A DNA stretch of 64,000 nt from Tenderia sp965602225 (GTDB lineage: Bacteria > Pseudomonadota > Gammaproteobacteria > Tenderiales > Tenderiaceae). Positions 1-8,750 of the stretch are shown here, piece after piece. A program made the translations under genes and the position numbers. Positions within the stretch are counted from its first letter, which is position 1. Each line of letters opens with the position of its first letter. The stretch spans positions 1 to 64,000 of the forward strand of contig CBFCYE010000008.1 in assembly GCA_965602225.1 (NCBI GenBank), written 5' to 3'. The notes under the pieces are model-generated. The model worked only from the letters and a program-made list of their open reading frames with translations. It ran no database searches and was not told where the DNA came from.

Positions 1-602
1 CAGCTATCGCACACATTAATTCCAAATTCAGCCAGCAATTCGGCTGTCTCAAATAGGGGTAAGCCCATAACACCGGAAAAACTGCCCTCCAGGTGTTCAA
101 TAAATACCGCCGCACGGCCCTGAATGGCATAGCCACCGGCCTTGTCTTGCGGCTCACCTGTTTGCCAATAGGCCAGACGCTCGGCCTCGCTGATCACTCG
201 AAACCTCACCTTATTTACACTCAGGCGACTGGCTCTACGCCCCTCAACACCAGGCTCAATCAGCGCCACCGCAGTCAACACCATATGCGTTCGACCAGAC
301 AGGCGGCCCAACATCGCCATTGCCTCGGCCTGATCGCGGGGCTTGCCCAGTATTTTGCCATCAACCACAACCGAAGTATCCGCCGCCAACACCGGCAAAG
401 CCGGATAACCATTCTGCGATTGGGTCAACACCGCCTCGGCCTTCTCCAGCGCCATACGCAACACATAAATCTCGGCTGGCTCAGCCAGTCTAGGTGTTTC
501 GTCAATGTCAGCGACCAGAATCTGATATGCCAACCCAATCTGAGCCAACAATTCAGCCCGACGTGGCGACGCAGATCCCAAGAAAATCATAGGCTTGTCC
601 AT
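1..602 (-). CDS. maf: Maf nucleoside triphosphate pyrophosphatase (3' end at window edge)
   Basis: Maf/YhdE-family cytoplasmic enzyme that hydrolyses non-canonical or modified nucleoside triphosphates to the monophosphate. The reverse-strand translation starts MDKPMIFLGSASPRRAELL, which carries the family's N-terminal SxSPRR signature. It continues through VLAADTSVVVDGKILGKP, the acidic active-site region, and GGYAIQGRAAVFIEHLEGS. The frame stays open to base 1 after 200 codons and the last two bases read TG, so the stop codon may lie one base outside the window. The length already matches the family (about 190-200 residues). The ATG at 602 is supported by homology to the Maf N-terminus; no strong ribosome site precedes it. 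It is transcribed away from the secreted orphan gene on its right. Confidence 0.93.
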   Translation of the reverse strand, partial: MDKPMIFLGSASPRRAELLAQIGLAYQILVADIDETPRLAEPAEIYVLRMALEKAEAVLTQSQNGYPALPVLAADTSVVVDGKILGKPRDQAEAMAMLGRLSGRTHMVLTAVALIEPGVEGRRASRLSVNKVRFRVISEAERLAYWQTGEPQDKAGGYAIQGRAAVFIEHLEGSFSGVMGLPLFETAELLAEFGINVCDS

Positions 603-882
603 TGCAGGAAAGATACTAGGCCAACAAGCAAAGGGCAAACCCTGAAACAACCAAGTTAGTATATTTGCCCTCCATTCCAACAGACATACCAAACAAGCAA
701 CCAGATCTATTTCATAAAACCCTTACTTTCATACCCAGCAAAACACTAAACTATTGATTGCCAACAAAAAACATTCTGGACGCACAAGTAAATCATGCTA
801 TACAATGCTAGCCATATTTTTTTATTAAAGTTTTTTTGTGCTAGGTCGATACTGATCGCCATTTTCTTCAGGGGATATGAAA

Positions 883-1938
883 ATGAAACAACTAGGCAAT
901 ACCAAATATTTTATTGGTTTACCTTTGCTTTGTTTAGCCAGCAGCGTTTTTGCCGGCCCCCCGGTTAACTATAACGGCTGGACAGCAAACGATGGCGTCA
1001 TCGACACCGCCGGCTCATGTGGAACAGGCATAACCTGCACAACCATGGTTGAGGATGCTGGCTTTCTCATTCAACAGATTGATGTTAAAGACCCCCTCGA
1101 TTCCAGCAAAAACTACACCTACATTCGTTATATCGTCGCCGACCCAACCGCAACTGGCGACACCACCAACCTTGGATTTACTGCAGAAACATTTATCCCT
1201 TTTGCCTACAATAGTGAAGGCATGTCGCAGGGTATCGCCTCAATGCAGATTATGCGCGACACAACGGCTGGTTTCGAAGCCACCGCTGAGTTACAACGTT
1301 CAATGATGCGTTTCAGCAACCCGGCAATGCGCACCATTACAGATGAGATGAGCTACACAGATCCCGCTGAGATGTACACAATGAAACTGTCTCAGAAAAT
1401 CACAGACCCTGACAACAACTATGCCGACACTTTCGACTATACCCACTACACCGAATTTGCAATCGTTCCTAGCATAAACCCAGATAGCGACAAGGTCATT
1501 GGCCGAGTCTTGGATATCTCTCAGCAAGTAGCCATCGGCGAAGCCATTGACCCTGCCAGCAAACAACAGTTTTTCGAGCACAAACGCCGCATGGGCAAAA
1601 CAGGTAATGTTGAGATCAAGCCTGGCTGGGCTGGCAGCTCAAACTACCTTACCGAAGGCACCCCAATTTCAAAGGCTGGCAGCCTGACCTTGGGTGGCGA
1701 CACTGTATCTTGGGCTGATGGTGACGAAATCGTTAGCAACTGGCTGGTTCAGGAACTGGTAATGTCTGACACCAACGTCCTTTCTCATCAGTCCATTGAA
1801 AACAGAACTTCACCCGCATCTTATGCATCTGAAACCGATATTGCGAAACACAAACCAACACCTATTGTCACACCCTTCGCCTGGAATCAAGACGCCATAG
1901 ACAATTTCGGCCCTGAACCAAGCCTAAACCTGCCCTAA
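883..1938 (+). CDS. Secreted protein of unknown function
   Basis: No family recognised. The first 25 residues form a signal peptide with a basic start (MKQLGNTKYF), a hydrophobic core and a probable cut after VFA. The mature part is about 325 residues with two close cysteines near its start (SCGTGITC). There are no transmembrane segments and no repeats. The frame is also open from an ATG at 877, but GGGG at 871-874 sits 8 bases before the ATG at 883 and only 2 before 877, so 883 is preferred. A possible promoter lies upstream (weak -35 near 777, TACAAT at 801-806). The gene stands alone, with a strong terminator just after it. The product is presumably periplasmic or outer-membrane associated. 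Confidence 0.75.
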   Translation: MKQLGNTKYFIGLPLLCLASSVFAGPPVNYNGWTANDGVIDTAGSCGTGITCTTMVEDAGFLIQQIDVKDPLDSSKNYTYIRYIVADPTATGDTTNLGFTAETFIPFAYNSEGMSQGIASMQIMRDTTAGFEATAELQRSMMRFSNPAMRTITDEMSYTDPAEMYTMKLSQKITDPDNNYADTFDYTHYTEFAIVPSINPDSDKVIGRVLDISQQVAIGEAIDPASKQQFFEHKRRMGKTGNVEIKPGWAGSSNYLTEGTPISKAGSLTLGGDTVSWADGDEIVSNWLVQELVMSDTNVLSHQSIENRTSPASYASETDIAKHKPTPIVTPFAWNQDAIDNFGPEPSLNLP

Positions 1939-1962
1939 AAACAGGTAAGATTGATAACACAT

Positions 1963-2001
1963 AAAGGCCGCATATCACCAGATATGCGGCCTTTTCATTT
2001 T
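1963..2001. terminator. Strong intrinsic terminator
   Basis: A perfect 14-bp stem (AAAGGCCGCATATC at 1963-1976 with its complement at 1981-1994) closes an ACCA loop and is followed by a T-rich run. It ends the secreted-orphan transcript. The A-rich left flank means it can also work in the other direction for the convergent aldehyde dehydrogenase gene. Confidence 0.9.
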
Positions 2002-2041
2002 GGGATAAAAGGCTTGTTGTTCCGCCCCCCCCAAACCAGAC

Positions 2042-3406
2042 CTATTTAACCCAAATCGTCTTCTGATTCACAAACTCCAACATGCCGTGACGACTCAGCT
2101 CACGACCGTAACCTGAATTTTTGATACCACCAAACGGCAGGCGTGGATCACTCTTGACCATACCATTCACGAATACCGCACCAGATTGCACCTGGCGCGC
2201 AACACGTTCACCACGCGCCGAGTCCTGCGTCCAGACACTGCCGGCCAGACCAAAATCAGAACCATTGGCAATCTTGATCGCCTCAGCCTCATCTTTGGCG
2301 CGTATCACAATCGCCACCGGGCCAAAAAACTCTTCATCCCAGGCCGACATACCCGGCCTGACGCCATCCAGAACTGAAGCCTGATAATAGGCACCAGCAC
2401 CCTCAACAGGGCCGCAGCCACTGACCGCAATCGCGCCCTTGGCAAGACTGGCCAACACCTGTTGATGCAGTTCGTCACGCAAATCTATTCTGGCCATAGG
2501 CGCCAAGCTGGTATCAGCAGTCATGGGATCACCAGTCTTAAGCGCTTCAACTGCAAGCTTGAACTTGGCGACAAACTCATCAGCCACAGCCTCAATCACT
2601 ATAAAACGCTTGGCAGCGACACAACTCTGCCCGGCATTCAAAAATCTCGACATCACGCCTTGCTGCACGGCCCAATCAAGATCGGCATCCTCAAGCACGA
2701 TAAAGGGGTCAGAACCACCCAACTCCAACACCGTCTTTTTCAAGTTAGCTCCGGCAGTCGCGGCCACCTGACGCCCAGCCGACTCAGAACCGGTCAATGT
2801 CACCGCATGGATACGGACATCTTCAACCACCCCTGCCACCTGGCCGGATGAAATCATCAGACTACGAAACACCCCTGCTGGCAGCCCCGCATCCCGTACC
2901 AGCGCCTCAATCGCCAGCGCGCACTGCGGCACATTAGAGGCATGTTTAAGCACCCCGGTATTACCCGCCACCAAAGCAGGAACGAGAAAACGAAACACCT
3001 GCCAGAGCGGGAAATTCCACGGCATTACCGCCAACACCGTACCCAACGGCTGATGGGCAACAAAACTTTTACCCGCGTCAGACTCAATCACCTCATCGGC
3101 GAGAAAGTTCGGTCCGTTATCGGCATAGTAATCACACACCAGGGCGCACTTCTCCACCTCGGCACGCGCCTCGCCAATCAACTTACCCATTTCAAGGGTG
3201 ATCAACTCAGCCAGCTGATCGCGGCGCTGCAACACCAACTGTCCTAGCCGGCGCACATGCTCGCAACGTTCACCCAATGGGGTATTCGCCCACATCGGTG
3301 TGGCCACCGCTACCTCAACCAGAGCCTCGTCCAACTGCTCGTCATCCCAACAGGGATACTCCTTGATCAGCTCGTTGGTGGCGGGATTCAAACAAATAAA
3401 CGGCAT
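2042..3406 (-). CDS. NAD(P)-dependent aldehyde dehydrogenase, Sad/YneI type
   Basis: Aldehyde dehydrogenase superfamily enzyme that oxidises an aldehyde to its acid. It most resembles the Sad/YneI branch of succinate-semialdehyde dehydrogenases (about 460 residues; here 454). Visible landmarks are the MPWNFPLWQ cofactor-site segment near residue 128, the LTGSESAG loop near 204, the general-base glutamate E228 in LELGG, the nucleophile C262 in NAGQSCVAAKR and the PFGGIKNSGYGREL segment near the C-terminus. An AGGAG ribosome site lies 5 bases before the ATG. It is a single gene, convergent with the secreted orphan. Succinate semialdehyde as substrate is inferred from family resemblance only; other short aldehydes are possible. 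Confidence 0.9.
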   Translation of the reverse strand: MPFICLNPATNELIKEYPCWDDEQLDEALVEVAVATPMWANTPLGERCEHVRRLGQLVLQRRDQLAELITLEMGKLIGEARAEVEKCALVCDYYADNGPNFLADEVIESDAGKSFVAHQPLGTVLAVMPWNFPLWQVFRFLVPALVAGNTGVLKHASNVPQCALAIEALVRDAGLPAGVFRSLMISSGQVAGVVEDVRIHAVTLTGSESAGRQVAATAGANLKKTVLELGGSDPFIVLEDADLDWAVQQGVMSRFLNAGQSCVAAKRFIVIEAVADEFVAKFKLAVEALKTGDPMTADTSLAPMARIDLRDELHQQVLASLAKGAIAVSGCGPVEGAGAYYQASVLDGVRPGMSAWDEEFFGPVAIVIRAKDEAEAIKIANGSDFGLAGSVWTQDSARGERVARQVQSGAVFVNGMVKSDPRLPFGGIKNSGYGRELSRHGMLEFVNQKTIWVK

Positions 3407-3519
3407 ACCTTACTCCTGTGCATGATTTGTTTTGAGTATAGCGCAGCTAAAACTTGACCTAGCGTGCCCATACGCGGAAAATTTGTGCCACTTCTGAGAA
3501 TTTGAACTAAGGATTAGGC

Positions 3520-4485
3520 ATGACAGCAAAAACTATCTGCGTCCTCGGCGGAACTGGATTCGTAGGCCACCAACTGGTATCGCAACTGACACGGGCTGGC
3601 TACTACGTCGTTGCCCCCTCGCGAAACCGTGAACGCCATCGCTCTCTGCAAGTACTACCCAAGGTCGATGTCATCGACGCCGACATCCATGACGAAGATA
3701 CCCTGAACGCCCTGTTTGTCGGTTGCCATGCAGTCATCAACCTGACCGCCATCCTCAATGAAAACAAGCGCGGTGAATTCCAACGCGTACATGTCGAGCT
3801 GGTGGAAAAGATCGTCAACGCCTGCAAAAACGCCGGCATCAGCCGTCTGCTACATATGAGCGCCATCAATGCCGATGCCGACAAGGGCAGCAGCAAGTAC
3901 CTGCGCAGCAAAGGTGAAGGCGAGGCGCTGGCCCTGGCTGCCGAAGGCCTGGACGTAACTACCTTCCGCCCATCAGTGATCTTTGGTGAAGACGATAGCT
4001 TCTTCAACAAATTTGCCCAACTACTGCGCCATCTACCGATACTGCCGCTGACCTGCCCTGACAGCCGCATGGCACCGATCTATGTCAGCGATGTTGCCGA
4101 GGTGATGGTTAAGGCGCTCAACGATAGAACCACGTTTGGCCAAAGCTACGAGCTGTGCGGCCCCAAGAGCTATAGCCTGAAAGAGCTGGCCGATTATACC
4201 AACCACCTCACCGGCCAGAAGCGCACTATTATCCCGCTCGGCAACGGCATATCAGCAATGGCAGGACGCATCATGGGCATGATGCCGTTCAAACCATTCA
4301 GCTATGACAACTACCTGAGCCTGCAAACACCAGCGGTATGCAACGGCGCCTTTCCCAGCCAGTTCGGCGTGACACCCACAAGTGTCGAAATCACTGTCCC
4401 CAAATACATTGGCGCCGCTGATATGCGTGGCCGCTACGATGATATCCGTCAAAAAGCAGCGCGCGATAAAGATCAGCCTGCTTAA
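3520..4485 (+). CDS. NDUFA9-like atypical short-chain dehydrogenase
   Basis: NAD(P)-binding protein of the extended/atypical SDR type, resembling the complex I NDUFA9 subunit family. The N-terminal Rossmann signature GGTGFVG covers residues 10-16. A YLRSK segment supplies the YxxxK pattern in KYLRSKGEGE, and VIFGEDDSF follows as in NDUFA9-like proteins. The C-terminal third is the variable substrate-binding part. In mitochondria the homologue is a structural complex I subunit. In free-living Gammaproteobacteria such proteins occur away from the nuo genes, and the role is unsettled. An AAGGA ribosome site precedes the ATG. The cca gene starts two bases after its stop, so the two are probably cotranscribed and translationally coupled. 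Confidence 0.85.
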   Translation: MTAKTICVLGGTGFVGHQLVSQLTRAGYYVVAPSRNRERHRSLQVLPKVDVIDADIHDEDTLNALFVGCHAVINLTAILNENKRGEFQRVHVELVEKIVNACKNAGISRLLHMSAINADADKGSSKYLRSKGEGEALALAAEGLDVTTFRPSVIFGEDDSFFNKFAQLLRHLPILPLTCPDSRMAPIYVSDVAEVMVKALNDRTTFGQSYELCGPKSYSLKELADYTNHLTGQKRTIIPLGNGISAMAGRIMGMMPFKPFSYDNYLSLQTPAVCNGAFPSQFGVTPTSVEITVPKYIGAADMRGRYDDIRQKAARDKDQPA

Positions 4486-4487
4486 CC

Positions 4488-5708
4488 GTGCAAATCTACC
4501 AGGTCGGTGGTGCGATAAGAGACAAGCTGCTCGGCCTGGCGGTTAAGGACCATGACTGGGTGGTAGTGGGCACCACACCCGAGCAGATGCTTAAGCAGGG
4601 TTATAAACCGGTCGGCCGGGACTTCCCGGTCTTCCTCCACCCCAAAACTCACGAGGAATATGCCCTCGCCCGCACCGAACGCAAGACCAGCCCGGGTTAT
4701 ACCGGTTTTGTCTTTCATGCCGCGCCGGATGTCACTCTTGAACAGGATTTGATCCGCCGCGACCTGACCATCAACGCCATCGCCATGGCCAAAGACGGCC
4801 AACTCATCGATCCGTATAACGGCCAGCAAGATCTGCAAAACAAAATCCTGCGCCATGTCTCACCGGCCTTTGCCGAAGACCCGGTACGCATCCTCCGCCT
4901 GGCCCGCTTCTACGCCCGCTTCGCCCCTCTGGGCTTCACTATTGCCGACGAAACCCTGACCCTGATGCGACAAATGGTGAACAGCGGCGAGGTCGATGCC
5001 CTGGTGCCCGAACGGGTCTGGCAGGAAACTCAGCGCGCCCTGGCCGAACAACAACCGCGCGCCTTTTTTGAAGCACTGCGTGACTGTGGCGCACTGGCCA
5101 GAATCTTCCCTGAACTGGACGCCCTGTTCGGCGTACCGCAGACCGAAACCCATCATCCCGAGATCGATACCGGCATCCACAGCCTAATGGTGCTGGATCA
5201 GGCCTGCCAGCTCAGCCCCGAACCACGGGTACGCTGTGCTGCCCTGCTACACGACTTGGGCAAAGGCACCACACCAGAGGCCGATTGGCCACGTCACATT
5301 GGTCATGAGGCCCGCTCACTACCCTCAGTACGACAGCTGTGCCAACGACTACGCATCCCAAATGATTTTCGTGACCTGGCCCTGCTGGCAGCGCAATACC
5401 ACACCCACTGCCATCGCGCTGCCGAGTTGCGACCCAATACCCTGCTCGAGACACTGCAGGCACTGGATGCCTTTCGTCGACCAGAACGGTTTGAAGAATT
5501 CCTGCTCACCTGCATTGCCGATTCACGTGGTCGCCTCGGCTTTGAAGACAAAGACTACCCCCAGGCCGAACTATTTCGCCGCGCCTATTCCGCCGCCCTC
5601 AGTGTTGATGCTGCCGCACTGGCCCGACAAGGCCTAAAAGGCCAGCAACTGGCCAACAAACTACAGCAACTGCGTTGCGAAGCTATTACTGCAGAAAAAA
5701 GCCAATAA
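4488..5708 (+). CDS. cca: Multifunctional CCA-adding tRNA nucleotidyltransferase
   Basis: Adds or repairs the 3' CCA of tRNAs without a template. The N-terminal nucleotidyltransferase domain shows VGGAIRDKLLG and the metal-binding DHDWVVVG pair, followed by the RRDLTINAIA and ARFYARFAPLGF segments of class II enzymes. The C-terminal half has an HD phosphohydrolase domain (IHSLMVLDQ and LLHDLGKG), which is what defines the bacterial multifunctional form with added phosphatase activity. The length, 406 residues, is normal. It starts at GTG 4488, two bases after the upstream stop, giving the family N-terminus MQIYQVGGAIRD. Confidence 0.96.
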   Translation: MQIYQVGGAIRDKLLGLAVKDHDWVVVGTTPEQMLKQGYKPVGRDFPVFLHPKTHEEYALARTERKTSPGYTGFVFHAAPDVTLEQDLIRRDLTINAIAMAKDGQLIDPYNGQQDLQNKILRHVSPAFAEDPVRILRLARFYARFAPLGFTIADETLTLMRQMVNSGEVDALVPERVWQETQRALAEQQPRAFFEALRDCGALARIFPELDALFGVPQTETHHPEIDTGIHSLMVLDQACQLSPEPRVRCAALLHDLGKGTTPEADWPRHIGHEARSLPSVRQLCQRLRIPNDFRDLALLAAQYHTHCHRAAELRPNTLLETLQALDAFRRPERFEEFLLTCIADSRGRLGFEDKDYPQAELFRRAYSAALSVDAAALARQGLKGQQLANKLQQLRCEAITAEKSQ

Positions 5709-5755
5709 AACCCAGCGTCCTGAAAACCAACTAAATAACAACCACTTCGACACTC

Positions 5756-5771
5756 TGGCGCACTCCATGCA
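5756..5771 (+). promoter_or_regulatory. Possible sigma-54 promoter (weak match)
   Basis: TGGCGCACTCCATGCA has the GG and GC dinucleotides with the required 10 bases between them, but departs from TGGCAC-N5-TTGCA at one position in each half. It lies about 185 bases before the YdcH-family start, in the 246-base gap after cca. The match could be fortuitous. Confidence 0.25.
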
Positions 5772-5954
5772 GAGAAAAATTATCTAAATCTTTCAACTGG
5801 TTAGCCAAACACCAAGCCCCCTACCAAGAATTGACTTCAACCAAAATACTGTGAGACCGTCGGAATTCGCCTCGCTCAAAAGTGAGCCTCATAATTAAGG
5901 GCACTTCACAGATCGATGGCGATGATTCACTCAACTCATCAGGAGGCAAGACCT

Positions 5955-6200
5955 ATGTACGGAGTACGTCATCACATCCTGGAAGAATTTCCAGACCTTT
6001 CAGGAACCATCACAACAATGAAGAGGAGCAATCCGAAGTTTGCAGCTCTTCTATCCCACTACGATGATACCGACAAGAAGATCTACGGCATTGAAGCCCA
6101 GAGCCGACCAGTTACCGATGACTATGTCGACTTTCTCAAAAAAGAGCGCGTCAAACTGAAAGACAACCTCTATTCAATGATTAAACCAAGTCCCGGCTAA
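5955..6200 (+). CDS. YdcH-family (DUF465) small protein
   Basis: Small cytoplasmic protein of 81 residues resembling the YdcH/DUF465 family. The N-terminal HHILEEFPDLSGTITTMK and the central NPKFAALLSHYDDTDKKIY are the family's conserved core, followed by a basic helix LKKERVKLKDNLYSMI. Function is unknown; members are short helical, probably coiled-coil proteins. The frame is also open from 5916, but AGGAGG at 5941-5946 sits 8 bases before the ATG at 5955, and the domain begins there. It is monocistronic, with a terminator directly downstream. Confidence 0.85.
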   Translation: MYGVRHHILEEFPDLSGTITTMKRSNPKFAALLSHYDDTDKKIYGIEAQSRPVTDDYVDFLKKERVKLKDNLYSMIKPSPG

Positions 6201-6233
6201 TAAGCAATACCACGGCTGTCAGCGAAAACAATT

Positions 6234-6258
6234 GCGTGCCTGCGGGCGCGCTTTTTTA
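6234..6258 (+). terminator. Intrinsic terminator after the YdcH gene
   Basis: GCGTGCC at 6234-6240 pairs with GGCGCGC at 6245-6251 (one G-T pair) around a TGCG loop, followed by six T from 6252. Confidence 0.8.
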
Positions 6259-6276
6259 TTCCTGCTGATACTCCAG

Positions 6277-7284
6277 CTACAACTCTGCTGGCAACTCCAT
6301 CTGCTCCATCAGGTAACAAAAACAATCCTGGCGAATCACCTTTTCATCACGGGTCAACATGGATGGCATGACAGTCATTGCCAATTCGATGTTGCCGTCC
6401 CGATAGCGAAAATAACGTTCACTGACATCATTACCCTGCTCGTCCTGACACTCCAGCCGGGACGATTCATCATGCCGCCAACCAAAGTGCGTACCAGCTG
6501 GCATCTCACTAAAATTAAAATGGTCAATATCATCAACAAACTGCAGCTGCACATCGCTAGCACCAAAGGCAAAACTGACATCCTCAGGGACCTTAACAAT
6601 TGAAACTGTATGAAAGACACTGACATCCTGTGGCGCCACCGGGTGCTGTGGAATCTCATGCAGATTAAGACAGGCATCCAGATAATCCGCCGCATGCTCA
6701 ACACCATACCTCTGCTCTGGTTGGCCACACTCCAGCGTCACCGCCGGACACAAGCGCGAAAACACATTACTTTGCACGCCATCAGGCTTGGTGAAATAAA
6801 CGACGGTGCGACTAAACAACAATGCTAACTGCAGAAAAGCTGTTTCAACTTTATTTATGCAGGCGTAGTGAGGATTGATACCGGTATTGTTATGAATATC
6901 AACGCTGGCAAAAATTCCACGCTCAGACATAGACGTCACCACCCGGGCCATCATGCTGTGCTCAGCCGTGTCGCCATCATCGCCCCAGACACGGTTATAG
7001 TCTGGCTGTTGGTCAAGACGCCTGAGTTTGTGCCGAGCGGCACTGACGTTACCGACAAATATCGACAAGGCACGCGGTAATTCACGCCCGGCGTATTTTT
7101 TCAACAAGGCCTGCACGGCAAACAAACCGGTCGGTTCATTGCCATGCAGCATCAACGAAACAAACAAGGCTGGCTGCTGCCGTCCCGACAAATGAATCAG
7201 GGTTGGCCCACCGAGCAATTCATCCAGCTGTTCCGGGTGTGCCTCGATAAAACCATCCGGCAAAACTTCAACAATTCTTAACAT
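6277..7284 (-). CDS. Succinylglutamate desuccinylase/aspartoacylase-family zinc hydrolase
   Basis: M14-type zinc hydrolase of the AstE/ASPA family, which removes acyl groups from N-acyl amino acids. The zinc site is H47 and E50 in HGNEPTG and H131 in DIHNNTG. The catalytic glutamate is probably E185 in TLECGQ. An arginine-rich substrate segment (NRVWGDDGD) lies between them. The length of 335 residues fits the family. It is the last gene of a minus-strand run and follows a GCS2-type ligase by 23 bases. No astABCD arginine-catabolism genes are nearby, so a role in arginine succinyltransferase degradation is not supported here. The substrate is unknown and may be the product of the adjacent ligase. 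Confidence 0.86.
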   Translation of the reverse strand: MLRIVEVLPDGFIEAHPEQLDELLGGPTLIHLSGRQQPALFVSLMLHGNEPTGLFAVQALLKKYAGRELPRALSIFVGNVSAARHKLRRLDQQPDYNRVWGDDGDTAEHSMMARVVTSMSERGIFASVDIHNNTGINPHYACINKVETAFLQLALLFSRTVVYFTKPDGVQSNVFSRLCPAVTLECGQPEQRYGVEHAADYLDACLNLHEIPQHPVAPQDVSVFHTVSIVKVPEDVSFAFGASDVQLQFVDDIDHFNFSEMPAGTHFGWRHDESSRLECQDEQGNDVSERYFRYRDGNIELAMTVMPSMLTRDEKVIRQDCFCYLMEQMELPAEL

Positions 7285-7307
7285 AGTTTTCCTTTAGGGC
7301 AGCTCTA

Positions 7308-8747
7308 TCACCAAGACCACTCATGCACCGGCTGCCCCTGCTGCTGACGTTCGTGATAGGCCTGCGTCAACTGCACCATATCAGCACCATGCCGGGCAAC
7401 ATAAGCACGCTGCCAAACCGCACCATTAGTTTGTTTTTTAATCCTGCCTTCAATCACACCCAGATACAAATCCATATCGTCACGATCTATACCCAGCTTT
7501 TCCAGACCCTGCCGCGCCAACGGTAAGACCTGTTGTTGCAACAGGCTTAAAATCGGCACCTTTTTTCCATCCAGCCAAACCACTTCCGCATTCAAACCAT
7601 GCTTGGCAGCCGCGTAAAAATTTTCTCTTGCCTGCTCAAACCCCAAACGGGTTTCTGGTGCAACGTCTGCGCTGGCCATAGCCTCAAGCGCACCATAAAA
7701 AAGTGCGGCGTTGGCAATGCTATCAATCACCGTTGGCCCGGCAGGCACAACACGATGTTCGATTCGCAAATGCGGTTTGCCGCTTTCATCAAAGCCAATC
7801 AACGGCCGATTCCAACGCCAGATCGTGCCATTGTGCAATCTTAGGTGTGACAGCTGTTCCACCGGAGCATCGGTCAACGACGGTAACAAAATTGGATAAC
7901 AACCCAGGTTACGTAAAAAACATTCATACACCGACGACTCGATGTAACCCGCACCAAAAGTTACCCGCCCTGCCTGTGCGCCATCACGACCGTATACGTC
8001 CGCCATGGCGACGGCCTGTTCGAACAAAGGGATTCGCGTTTCATCCCATAAATCACGACCAAACAAATAGGGTGAATTGGCACTGATCGCCACCATCGGT
8101 GCAGACAAAATATGTGCGGCGTTGTAATAACGCGCAGACTGACTAATTTCCACCTGAAAATGCAATTGAAACGATGTCGCTGCCGATTCAAACATCACAT
8201 CACCATGGCTCATCTGCAGTGATTCAGAACCCTGTATATCGATCTCTAAAGGGCGACCATTACGCAATCGCAACACCTGTTCGTTCAAGGCGCGAAAGCG
8301 CTTAACATTCGACATATTGGCAAGGATTAATTCTGACTCTTTTATCGTTGGCAATATCCCCGTCATCATCAATGAGGCATCCAACTGCTGCGCCAGACCA
8401 CAACACTGTTGCCAGGTATTTTTCAGCTCGGCGTGCATTTGGCTCAATACCTTGCCCTGCAAAGCACGCGGCTCACTATTTATCTCGACATTAAAACGCG
8501 ACAGTTCGGGTACGACAGGTAAGCCACTAGCCTCTGTTAGACTGAGATAAGATTCATTTATAGCACTGGGCTGGCCATTAGCATCCACCAGCCATGCCTC
8601 AAGCTCAAAACCACCAACCTTGCCCGTATCGCTAAACACACCTTGATCAAACCAGTCTCCAAGCAGACTTGTTTCTCGACTTAGGCTAGACAAAAAACGC
8701 TGGAAGTCTTTTTGCCTAAAATGGTCCGAACCTATTTCCTCACCCAT
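7308..8747 (-). CDS. GCS2-type glutamate-cysteine ligase family protein
   Basis: ATP-dependent carboxylate-amine ligase related to glutamate-cysteine ligase (GCS2 superfamily), 479 residues. The family's N-terminal acidic strand is visible as GGFELEAWLVD, followed by FNVEINSEPR, ILPTIKESEL, ESLQMSHGD and LRIEHRVVPAGPT. Members include bona fide glutathione-pathway enzymes and ligases of unknown substrate (YbdK-like), so the reaction cannot be assigned from sequence alone. The ATG lies three bases after the murU stop, with GAGG-type bases nearby, so the two are translationally coupled. Pairing with a downstream N-acyl amino acid hydrolase suggests synthesis and breakdown, or editing, of an amide-linked small molecule. 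Confidence 0.82.
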   Translation of the reverse strand: MGEEIGSDHFRQKDFQRFLSSLSRETSLLGDWFDQGVFSDTGKVGGFELEAWLVDANGQPSAINESYLSLTEASGLPVVPELSRFNVEINSEPRALQGKVLSQMHAELKNTWQQCCGLAQQLDASLMMTGILPTIKESELILANMSNVKRFRALNEQVLRLRNGRPLEIDIQGSESLQMSHGDVMFESAATSFQLHFQVEISQSARYYNAAHILSAPMVAISANSPYLFGRDLWDETRIPLFEQAVAMADVYGRDGAQAGRVTFGAGYIESSVYECFLRNLGCYPILLPSLTDAPVEQLSHLRLHNGTIWRWNRPLIGFDESGKPHLRIEHRVVPAGPTVIDSIANAALFYGALEAMASADVAPETRLGFEQARENFYAAAKHGLNAEVVWLDGKKVPILSLLQQQVLPLARQGLEKLGIDRDDMDLYLGVIEGRIKKQTNGAVWQRAYVARHGADMVQLTQAYHERQQQGQPVHEWSW

Positions 8748-8750
8748 CCT

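Noticed and set aside
93..659. 188-codon plus-strand ORF
   Set aside because: Antisense to maf, whose translation matches the family from start to end; low-complexity His/Gln/Arg-rich product.
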